A stretch of DNA of 15,078 nt from Verrucomicrobia bacterium UBA2970 (GTDB lineage Bacteria; Verrucomicrobiota; Verrucomicrobiia; Limisphaerales; AAA164-E04). Under the pieces are notes generated by a model, which saw only the letters and a program-made list of their open reading frames with translations, was not told the origin of the DNA and did not search any database. Location: positions 1 to 15,078 of the forward strand of contig DEAY01000162.1 of NCBI GenBank assembly GCA_002348345.1, written 5' to 3'. Position 1 is the stretch's first letter. Each line of letters starts with the position of its first letter. Shown piece by piece: positions 1 to 6,484 of this stretch. Position numbers and translations under genes: made by a program.

Positions 1-354
1 CTCTCGCAGGAACACGATTTGAAATTCAACAAACTGCGGGCGATCCTCTCATCGCTTCCCCCCATTGAGCGTCTGGACCGGTTGATCGCTCGCCTCCTCT
101 TCACGGGAATCATTCTCCTGAGCTCAGGCCTTGCGATGGCCCCGCTCATTTATTCCAATTCGGGCAAGCCCTTCCAGATCGATGCCAAGATCATTTGGTC
201 AATCGTGGTTTGGCTGGGCTACGCGGGACTCCTCGTCGCCCGGCTCCGATTCAACCTTCACGGACGTCGCCTGGCTCTCGGCTCGGTCCTGGCGTTCAGC
301 TTTGTCCTCCTCACGTTCTGGGGAACCAATCTGATGTCCAGCCTCCACCAGTAG
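1..354 (+). CDS. Cytochrome c assembly (CcsA/HemX-like) membrane protein, C-terminal part
   Basis: The reading frame is open from the first base and ends in TAG at 352-354, so the start lies outside the window. The visible part has three hydrophobic segments: around LLFTGIILLSSGLAMAPL, around IIWSIVVWLGYAGLLVA and around LALGSVLAFSFVLLTFWG. The pattern of an acidic residue followed by a Trp-containing helix, an R-x-R-x-x-x-H-G-R-R loop and a final 'TFWGTNLMSSLHQ' resembles the C-terminal end of CcsA/CcmC/HemX-type haem-handling proteins, which often end in a 'GVNLL..GLHSY'-like tail (from memory). The protein would sit in the cytoplasmic membrane and act in haem delivery for cytochrome c maturation or in regulating GluTR. 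The immediate downstream gene is hemA (gap 21 nt to its ATG), an arrangement seen in many bacteria, which supports the call. Whether it is CcsA or HemX in function cannot be decided from this fragment. Confidence 0.8.
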   Translation, partial: LSQEHDLKFNKLRAILSSLPPIERLDRLIARLLFTGIILLSSGLAMAPLIYSNSGKPFQIDAKIIWSIVVWLGYAGLLVARLRFNLHGRRLALGSVLAFSFVLLTFWGTNLMSSLHQ

Positions 355-375
355 CTTGTCTTCCCTCGATTGTTC

Positions 376-1443
376 ATGCCGATAGCCGTCATAGGATTAA
401 GCCATCACTCCTCGCCCCTCAGCCTGCGAGAGCAGTTTGCTATTCCCGAACCGACTCTGACCGAGACCATGACGATGCTGCGTCAAGAGACCACGATTGA
501 AGAGATTGTGATTCTCTCCACCTGCAATCGAGTCGAGATCTATGTGGCCCATGACGACCCCGACCAGGAGATCGTCGCAACACTCAAACAAAGCTTGATC
601 GCCAATCGGAACGTCGAGGCAATCATTACCGACGAAATCTACAGTCATCTCGGGAGACAAGGCATCGCCCACCTCTTCCGGGTGGCCAGCGGACTTGATT
701 CGATGATGCTGGGAGAGACTGAAATCCTGGGGCAATTGAAACAAGCCTATCAAATCGCATTACAAAGCCAACACACCGGTCGCCGCTTGAACAAAACGTT
801 TCAAAAAGCGTTTCAAGTCGCCAAACAAATCCGGTCCGAGACCCAGATTCAGCGCGGAGCGACCTCCGTGGCCTCGGCCGCTGTGGATCTCGCCGAACGT
901 ATTTTCGATGGCCTTAAGAATCATCAAGTCATGGTGCTGGGTGCCGGCGATACCAGTGAAAAAACAGCTCGAGCACTCCTGTCGCGCGGAGCCAGTAGCG
1001 TGATCGTCTCCAATCGGTCCTACGATAAGGCGGTCGACCTCGCTTCGGAACTCGGAGGCAAAGCCATTCGATTCGAGGAGTGGGCGGTCGAGTTTCCCAA
1101 GATCGATATCGTCATCAGCAGCACCTCGGCCCCCCATTACCTCCTGGACCGAGGAACGCTTCAACCGCTCCTAGAGAACCGGTCTGCACGTCCCCTCCTG
1201 TTGATTGATATTGCCGTACCAAGGGACATTGAGCCCGGCGTGGGGTTCCTCGACAATGTTTACCTCTACAATGTCGACGATCTTCAAGCCATCGCCGACG
1301 ATCACCTCAAGCAACGCCAAAGGGAAATCACGCGGTGTCAAGAGATCATCGACCGAAGGGTCGAGGAAACAGAAGCATCCCTCAAGCCCCGGCCCCGCCC
1401 GGGGGAGACGAATCCGGCATTGGGCACGGAATCAAGTCCCTAG
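376..1443 (+). CDS. hemA: Glutamyl-tRNA reductase, short form
   Basis: This enzyme reduces glutamyl-tRNA(Glu) with NADPH to glutamate-1-semialdehyde, the first committed step of C5 tetrapyrrole synthesis, in the cytoplasm. Residues 1-25 (MPIAVIGLSHHSSPLSLREQF) give the family N-terminus. The catalytic motif STCNRVEIY lies at 48-56 with Cys50 as the thioester nucleophile. GLDSMMLGETEILGQ lies near 106-119, and the nucleotide-binding GAGDT near 189-193. 'IDIAVPRDIEP' and 'NVYLYNVDDL' lead into the spinal helix. I chose ATG 376 over the in-frame TTG at 370 because the family starts with M-x-I-x-V-I-G. The product is 355 residues, against about 420 for typical GluTR. After 'RRVEETEASL' it runs into a short Pro/Gly tail and stops, so most of the C-terminal dimerisation domain is absent. 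The gene probably forms an operon with the upstream CcsA/HemX-like gene. Confidence 0.95.
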   Translation: MPIAVIGLSHHSSPLSLREQFAIPEPTLTETMTMLRQETTIEEIVILSTCNRVEIYVAHDDPDQEIVATLKQSLIANRNVEAIITDEIYSHLGRQGIAHLFRVASGLDSMMLGETEILGQLKQAYQIALQSQHTGRRLNKTFQKAFQVAKQIRSETQIQRGATSVASAAVDLAERIFDGLKNHQVMVLGAGDTSEKTARALLSRGASSVIVSNRSYDKAVDLASELGGKAIRFEEWAVEFPKIDIVISSTSAPHYLLDRGTLQPLLENRSARPLLLIDIAVPRDIEPGVGFLDNVYLYNVDDLQAIADDHLKQRQREITRCQEIIDRRVEETEASLKPRPRPGETNPALGTESSP

Positions 1444-1802
1444 ACGTCGATGACCTCGCCTTGACCAGGCGGCGGCGCCCCCTCGTTTCCCCGACTGGTT
1501 TGGCTCCCAAACCCATGGCGAAACGGCGTCGATCCCTTCCGGTTCAGCGCCTGATGATGCCTGAGCATTCGCCGCCACCGCCATCCAACAACGAGCCCCC
1601 CCACCAGAAGCACCGGCAGCACAAACAAGACGACAAAACTAAACGCGAAAACCGCAAGCACCCCGGTCGCCACCAAAGCCAGACCGGCGGCAACGTATTG
1701 GAATACCCCCGGTCGAGGACTCGGGCTGGAGGCCCCCTGATCAGAATTCGACGGCTGCCACGATGGGGCCTGACGATGCTCAATGACCTGCCACTCGATC
1801 AT
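1440..1802 (-). CDS. Small membrane protein of unknown function
   Basis: A 120-residue protein that I do not recognise. It has a polar Ser/Pro/Gln-rich N-terminus (1-32), then a nearly continuous hydrophobic stretch at about 34-75, long enough for two membrane helices with a short turn near FVLP. A basic WRWRR cluster and a polar Gly/Pro-rich tail follow. I favour the ATG at 1802. The possible extension to an ATG at 1853 uses codons unlike its neighbours (AGA, TCA, CTA), and its AAGGA lies almost against the ATG. The gene runs leftward behind the acyl-CoA ligase (87 nt from that stop, 36 nt if the longer start is used), so co-transcription is plausible. Its TAG stop overlaps the hemA stop on the opposite strand in the tetranucleotide CTAG. 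The reading frame looks genuine because the hydrophobic block is flanked by sensible charged residues, but no function can be given. Confidence 0.6.
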   Translation of the reverse strand: MIEWQVIEHRQAPSWQPSNSDQGASSPSPRPGVFQYVAAGLALVATGVLAVFAFSFVVLFVLPVLLVGGLVVGWRWRRMLRHHQALNRKGSTPFRHGFGSQTSRGNEGAPPPGQGEVIDV

Positions 1803-1889
1803 ATGACCCCAGCATAGCGCTGCTGATCTCCAAATTCCAGCGGATTCCGCCATTTCCTTACCATGGCTTCCGACGGTGGGGCCCCTTCC

Positions 1890-3467
1890 TCAATTCACCC
1901 GCTTACTCTGGCTCTCCCAGTATTGTTCCCGCAGCTTGAATTTCTGGAGCTTCCCCGTCGCAGTCCGTGGCAAGGCCTCAAGAAAGGCCACCGATGTGGG
2001 ACACTTGAAATGAGCCAATCGCTCTCGACAAAAGGTGATCAGTTCCGCTTCGCTGGCCTCGCCCCCTTGTCTTCGAACCACCAAGGCCTTTGGCGTTTCC
2101 CCCCAGCGGGCATCAGGCACCCCGATGACGGCGCACTCGAGCACAGAAGGATGCTCGTAGAGCACCGCCTCCAATTCCGGGGAACTGATATTTTCGCCGC
2201 CCGAGATGATCACGTCCTTCTTACGGTCGACAATGTTGATGCTCCCGCTGGCGTCCCAGGTCGCGAGATCCCCGGTGTGAAACCACCCATCGCGCAATGC
2301 CTCGGCCGTGGCTTGAGGCTGTTTCCAGTAGCCTTCGAAGATGACATTCGATCGAGCGCACACCTCGCCGATGGCCCGGTCATCCTGTGACACCGGAATG
2401 CCCTGTTCGTCACAAACCTTGAGGGCCACCCCGGTCACTGGAATCCCCGCTCGACTTCGCCGCCCATAATCCTCACGACGCGTGAGGTGATCCACCGGGG
2501 TTACGGTTAACAGCGGCGAGGTTTCCGTCAGACCGTAGATTTCAATGAAGTCCCACCCCAGTTCCTTTTCCAGTCGTTCGATAAAGGCCGCCGGGGGAGG
2601 GGCTCCCGCCACCACAAAGCGGGGCCGCGTGGTGATCGTGTGTCGGTCTCGCCCTGAGTATTCCAGAATCGTATTCAAGACCGTCGGTGCCATGCAGGCG
2701 AAGGTGACCCCATGCCCCTCGATCAACCCAAAAATCGCCTGGGCGTCAACCGAGCGCAAGACCACGTGCGTGGCCCCCAGTCCGGTGAGTGCATACACGC
2801 CCCCCCACCCATTGCAGTGAAACATCGGCAATGTCCACAATGCCACGTCATCATGGCACACGCCCAGATGGACGGTAAGGTTGTAGGCATTCAGGTAACA
2901 ATTTCGGTGAGACAACATTACCCCTTTCGGCCGTGCGGTGGTTCCCGAGGTGTAATTGATCGAAACAAGATCGGTTTCCCTCAGGCCGGGATCCGGCAGC
3001 GCCCGGTCCGGTGCCCCGGCAATCCACCGTTCCCAATTGACCCAACCCGCGGGAGCCTCCTGATCTTCTTGGGCAACGACCCAGGTGGTCACCGACCCCA
3101 GGGCTTCGCGAATCGCGTCAATCATCTCGACGTAGTCCTGATCAACAAGCAAGACCTTGACCCCGGCATGATTGATGATGTACTCGTGATCTCCGGCCAC
3201 CAACCGGTAATTGAGCGGCACCAAGACGGCGCCGATCTGGCTCACCCCGTAAAAACTCTCCAGAAAGAAATGGGAATTCGGGCTCAGGATGCAAACCCGG
3301 TCACCTTTCTCAACCCCGGCATGAACCAGCGCCTGCGCAAGGCGTTTGGAACGACGTTCAAACTCGGCATAAGTCAACCGTTGTTCCCCATCAATGATGG
3401 CAACCTTCTCCGGATAAAGAGCGGCCGCGCGGCTGAGAAAGTCAGTGACAAGCAGAGGGATTTCCAT
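1890..3467 (-). CDS. AMP-dependent acyl-CoA synthetase (ANL superfamily)
   Basis: A 525-residue adenylate-forming enzyme that activates a carboxylic acid with ATP and transfers it to CoA. It is complete. The P-loop YTSGTTARPKG is at 172-182, and 'PMFHCNGW' near 214-221 is a signature of the Thermus long-chain FACS / plant AAE-like group. YGLTET is at 311-316, WFHTGD at 395-400, the hinge motif DRKKDVIISGGENISS at 414-429, and the catalytic lysine in RTATGKLQK is Lys506. The ATG at 3467 (MEIPLLV) is preferred to an in-frame TTG at 3476. The ribosome site is weak (GGAT just upstream). The substrate is probably a medium- or long-chain fatty acid or a related acid, but sequence alone cannot fix it. 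It is the middle gene of three leftward genes. A strong palindrome and about 260 nt of non-coding DNA upstream suggest it has its own promoter. Confidence 0.93.
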   Translation of the reverse strand: MEIPLLVTDFLSRAAALYPEKVAIIDGEQRLTYAEFERRSKRLAQALVHAGVEKGDRVCILSPNSHFFLESFYGVSQIGAVLVPLNYRLVAGDHEYIINHAGVKVLLVDQDYVEMIDAIREALGSVTTWVVAQEDQEAPAGWVNWERWIAGAPDRALPDPGLRETDLVSINYTSGTTARPKGVMLSHRNCYLNAYNLTVHLGVCHDDVALWTLPMFHCNGWGGVYALTGLGATHVVLRSVDAQAIFGLIEGHGVTFACMAPTVLNTILEYSGRDRHTITTRPRFVVAGAPPPAAFIERLEKELGWDFIEIYGLTETSPLLTVTPVDHLTRREDYGRRSRAGIPVTGVALKVCDEQGIPVSQDDRAIGEVCARSNVIFEGYWKQPQATAEALRDGWFHTGDLATWDASGSINIVDRKKDVIISGGENISSPELEAVLYEHPSVLECAVIGVPDARWGETPKALVVRRQGGEASEAELITFCRERLAHFKCPTSVAFLEALPRTATGKLQKFKLREQYWESQSKRVN

Positions 3468-3727
3468 GAGATCCAAACCAGGTGGAAAAATCCCTCTTAG
3501 ATTATGGCGTTCCGGTGCCGAGGGACAAGGAAAACCGACTCAGGAGCACTCGCCCCTTTCGAGTTTGGGGATGGCGAACGGCACCCCTTCAGCGACCTCT
3601 CGACACCATTCCCTCGGGGGCCACGTCCCAGCTCAAAGCAAGCCGTTGCACTCCTCGGAGCGCAACGGCTCGCGCCCACCTCTCGGTCAAGCCGTTTGCC
3701 TTCATAGAACCCGGCACCGCTCGATTC
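3468..3727. other. Non-coding region with palindrome, upstream of the acyl-CoA ligase
   Basis: About 260 nt between two leftward genes. I see no convincing coding frame: all six frames are broken or have no plausible composition and no ribosome site. The main structure is the inverted repeat at 3641-3670, listed separately. A second, looser similarity to its arm (AAGCCGTTTGCC near 3689-3700) lies on the right. The promoter of the acyl-CoA ligase should lie in the left half (3468-3640), but I could not identify clear -35/-10 boxes. Confidence 0.5.
3641..3670. repeat. Near-perfect 30-nt palindrome (REP-like or terminator hairpin)
   Basis: The arms AGCCGTTGC (3641-3649) and GCAACGGCT (3662-3670) are exact reverse complements. 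Inside them CTCC and GGAG pair again around a central TC, after one mismatch. The predicted stem is about 13 pairs with a tiny loop. It lies 58 nt beyond the stop of the secreted-protein gene (leftward transcription), so it could act as a transcript 3'-end hairpin, though there is no clear T-run on the exit side. Alternatively it is a member of a dispersed palindromic repeat family, since an 18-nt near match occurs at 13720-13737. Confidence 0.6.
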
Positions 3728-4564
3728 CTAGCGCCGGCGGGGAAACGACGGAAGAGGATCACCAAACGGATCCAGCCCATCGGATCGTCCGCCCCCAACC
3801 TCCCAGGTGTTCGCCCATTGACGCATCGTTTTCATGGTATGAGCCCTTCGCCCTGGGCCCGTGATCTCATTCAACCCCTCGTAATTCTTCAGGAATAACT
3901 TGGCAAAAATGAAATGAGCCTGATCGCCCCTATCTCGGCTTCCCTCGGTCTTCACCCGGCGCGTCGCCTGCTGCAATTGACGGCGCCACTCCGAATAAAT
4001 TGGCAACCACTTCTCCCGATGAACCGTAAGCCAAGCCTCCTCAGATTGCGTGACGTCAAGGGACAGTGCGTCGGTCGCCTTAGCGATCAATTTCAGCGCC
4101 CGTTGCGAACTCCTCACCCTGGATCGCTCTCGAATCGCCTTCCTGTCCAGTGTCGATTTTCGGCGGGTCGGCAAGCCCTCCGCGAGCGTTTTCCCTTCCA
4201 TCTCCTTCACCGACTTTCGGAGCGTCGGCAAGGTCTCTACCACCCAGTCCCGAATGATCTTCACTGCCCATTCATCGGAAAAATACTCGGGCCGGAGTGC
4301 CAGATTGACCACCTCATGACGAAAGGATCGACCGAAAACGGGCTGGTCTCGTTTGAGGCGGTGGAGGGCAATCGTCGCCCCACTCAGGGAGTCCAGCCCA
4401 CTCTCAAGGTCCGCGAAGGCTTCGCGGGCCGCTTTGAGTTCAGCCGATTGCATCGCTTCATAGATTACCTCCTGCTCCGCGACGAACTCCTGCCACTCGT
4501 CTGCAGCGATACCAATTGTCACGCTCAGCATCGACAACACCCACACCCCTATCATTTTCTTCAT
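3728..4564 (-). CDS. Secreted protein of unknown function
   Basis: A 278-residue protein that I do not recognise. It begins MKKMIGVWVLSMLSVTIGIA-ADEW, a classical Sec signal peptide with likely cleavage after the AA near residue 22. The mature part is rich in Arg, Glu, Leu and Ala and looks mostly helical. It has no cysteines, no CxxCH, no lipobox and no obvious catalytic motif. It has a highly basic middle (RRKSTLDRKAIRERSRVRSSQR) and ends in PRRR. ATG 4564 is chosen because AGGAG lies 6 nt upstream and gives a normal signal peptide. A second in-frame ATG at 4624 has an equally good AGGAG at the same spacing and would add 20 residues. The gene is divergent from the Nramp-like gene and is followed leftward by a palindrome. 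The product is presumably periplasmic or surface-located; its role is unknown. Confidence 0.7.
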   Translation of the reverse strand: MKKMIGVWVLSMLSVTIGIAADEWQEFVAEQEVIYEAMQSAELKAAREAFADLESGLDSLSGATIALHRLKRDQPVFGRSFRHEVVNLALRPEYFSDEWAVKIIRDWVVETLPTLRKSVKEMEGKTLAEGLPTRRKSTLDRKAIRERSRVRSSQRALKLIAKATDALSLDVTQSEEAWLTVHREKWLPIYSEWRRQLQQATRRVKTEGSRDRGDQAHFIFAKLFLKNYEGLNEITGPGRRAHTMKTMRQWANTWEVGGGRSDGLDPFGDPLPSFPRRR

Positions 4565-4624
4565 TTTCGTCTCCTGGTAATGCGCCCCCAGCCGGCAGTC
4601 GGTCAGACAGCGACGCGGTTTCAT

Positions 4625-4848
4625 TCGGTTCTCCTACTCGTGCTCCATGCCCCCTCTCTCGCTCGCTCAAAGGTTCCATTTCCCTCCATTCAAGGTCACT
4701 CGGCTTTCTTTTCGCTGCCATTGCAAAGAAAAGATCGTTTTTTAAGCATGGATCTCACAAAATCGAGAAGCACTTAGGATACCAACCTGAAAAACGCAAA
4801 AAGTTCCTTTTTGATCGTCGATTCCATCAAGCTCCCCTAAGGTCGCGC
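4625..4848. promoter_or_regulatory. Divergent intergenic region (secreted protein / Nramp-like)
   Basis: About 224-284 nt between two divergently transcribed genes, so it must hold promoters for both. The right half (4720-4815) is clearly more AT-rich than its surroundings. It includes a T-run at 4738-4743 and a short hairpin CAAAAAG-TTC-CTTTTTG at 4797-4813, 36 nt upstream of the Nramp-like ATG. A weak candidate promoter for the rightward gene is TTGCAA at 4721-4726 followed about 16-17 nt later by TAAGCAT, but the match is poor. The left side carries the AGGAG ribosome site at 4631-4635 for the outer ATG of the leftward gene. No known metal-regulator operator could be recognised. Confidence 0.35.
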
Positions 4849-6399
4849 ATGCCCTCTGCCCCGGACGACCGCGTTCAAAGCCCGCCGCGAACCCTCCCCC
4901 GAATCCTTCGGCATATTGGCCCTGGATTCATTCTAGCCGGAGCCCTTGTCGGTTCAGGCGAACTCATTGCCACCACAGCCACTGGTGCGGAGTCGGGATT
5001 CTCGCTGCTCTGGTTGATCATTCTCGGGTGTGTCGTGAAAGTCTTTGTCCAAATCGAAATCGGCCGCCAGACGATCACGCATAACCAGTCGGCACTGACC
5101 GCTCTCAATCAGATCCCGGGGCCGAGAATCTCGATTCCCTGGCGGCCCCAGGGCCGCCGGGTCGGGGCAAACTGGATCGTCATCTGCTGGCTTTGCATGT
5201 TCATGGCAACCCTCCTTCTCTTCGGAGGCATCATCGGCGGCATTGGTCAATCCCTGGCGATGACGTGGCCGCTGACAGAAAGCGGACGCGCCTACAATGC
5301 CTATCAGGATCAGCGGATTGCCCTGACCATCCGGCAAACCGAACGCGCTCACCAAGAGGGAACCCCCTCCCCTGCAGCGCCCGAGACGGCCCAGGAAACG
5401 CAGACACCATCGACGGAAGCCAGCGCCCCGCCCGTCCCTGCAGACGACCGGATCTGGGCCGTGATGATCACGGCGCTCACCATCTTGGCCCTTTATTGGG
5501 GACGATACGGATTCATCGAGCGATTTGCCCTCATTCTGGTAGGGACGTTCACCCTCATCACCCTCTTCAATCTCGTGCAACTCCAAGCCCACGGCAGTTG
5601 GGCGATCGCGCTTCCCGATCTCATGCATGGGCTTCACTTTGCCCTCCCCCCTCAGGACGGCGGCTCCAACCCGCTCATCACCGCGCTCGCCACCTTTGGG
5701 ATTATCGGGGTGGGTGCCTCCGATTTAGTGGCCTATCCTTACTGGTGTTTGGAAAAGGGATACGCCCGTTGGACCGGCCCCAACGACCATTCCAAGGATT
5801 GGGAGAAACGGGCCCAGGGCTGGCTCCGGGTGCTCCAATGGGATGCCTGGTCGGCATGCCTCCTTTACACGTTTACGACCGTCGCGTTCTATCTTCTCGG
5901 CGCCAGCGTTCTGGGCCGGGTGGGGCTGGTTCCCGAAGGAGCGGAGATGATCCGGACTTTGGCCGTCATGTACGAGCCCGTCTTCGGGAGTGGGGCCCAG
6001 TTCCTCTTTCTTTTCGGAGCCTTCGCCGTTCTCTACTCGACCTTCTTCATTGGCAACGCGGGCCACTGCCGCCTCGCAACCGATGTCCTGGCGGTCGTCA
6101 AAGTGACCAATCCTTCCGATTCCCAACGGGGCGTCTGGATGAAGGTTTTCGCGATCGTGCTTCCCATTCTCTGCGTCGCGGCCTACTACACCGTCGGCAG
6201 CCCGGTACTCCTGGTGATGATCGGGGGAATCGCCCAAGCCCTCCTGCTTCCCATGGTCGCCTTCGCCGCACTGCATTTCCGTTTTCGACAATGCCACCCC
6301 GCCCTCCGCCCCAGTCGGTTCTGGGACCTCATGCTGGTTGTCGCTTTTCTCGCCTTCACCGTCATTGGAATCTACCTGGTCTACGCTCAGTTCAATTAG
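4849..6399 (+). CDS. Nramp-family transporter with non-canonical metal-site residues
   Basis: A 516-residue integral membrane protein. The N-terminal 'HIGPGFILAGALVGSGELIATT' (22-43) lines up without gaps with transmembrane helix 1 of Nramp/MntH proteins, and 'GIIGVGASDLVAYPYWCLEKG' (from about 284) lines up with helix 6. The canonical DPGN of helix 1 is GSGE here (35-38). The helix 6 M-P-H is S-D-L (291-293). The usual Mn/Fe site therefore cannot form in the standard way, and substrate could be Mg, another cation or something else. A hydrophilic insertion rich in Gln, Thr, Ala and Pro occupies about 143-200. ATG 4849 was chosen over upstream in-frame codons because it starts just before the first helix and has TAAGG 8 nt upstream; the longer frame runs antisense into the neighbouring gene. 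It is followed by an APC-type permease after 85 nt, possibly in the same transcript. Confidence 0.85.
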   Translation: MPSAPDDRVQSPPRTLPRILRHIGPGFILAGALVGSGELIATTATGAESGFSLLWLIILGCVVKVFVQIEIGRQTITHNQSALTALNQIPGPRISIPWRPQGRRVGANWIVICWLCMFMATLLLFGGIIGGIGQSLAMTWPLTESGRAYNAYQDQRIALTIRQTERAHQEGTPSPAAPETAQETQTPSTEASAPPVPADDRIWAVMITALTILALYWGRYGFIERFALILVGTFTLITLFNLVQLQAHGSWAIALPDLMHGLHFALPPQDGGSNPLITALATFGIIGVGASDLVAYPYWCLEKGYARWTGPNDHSKDWEKRAQGWLRVLQWDAWSACLLYTFTTVAFYLLGASVLGRVGLVPEGAEMIRTLAVMYEPVFGSGAQFLFLFGAFAVLYSTFFIGNAGHCRLATDVLAVVKVTNPSDSQRGVWMKVFAIVLPILCVAAYYTVGSPVLLVMIGGIAQALLLPMVAFAALHFRFRQCHPALRPSRFWDLMLVVAFLAFTVIGIYLVYAQFN

Positions 6400-6484
6400 G
6401 TGATCGACCGTTATTGCCGGCGAGATTTCCGCGCCATCCATTGACTTCATCTCCCTTTTCGGCATTGATTGAGGCCAAGCAACG

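Noticed and set aside
1360..1817. Frameshift as the cause of the short hemA product
   Set aside because: I looked for the missing dimerisation-domain pattern in the other two plus-strand frames and found only low-complexity Arg/Pro-rich sequence antisense to the small membrane gene.
2712..3500. 262-codon open frame on the plus strand opposite the acyl-CoA ligase
   Set aside because: Antisense to a complete enzyme with all its core motifs; no ribosome site and no recognisable domain.
4516..4848. N-terminal extension of the Nramp-like protein to an ATG at 4516
   Set aside because: It would overlap the divergent secreted-protein gene and add a Ser/Arg-rich, non-conserved stretch; ATG 4849 sits just ahead of the first family motif.
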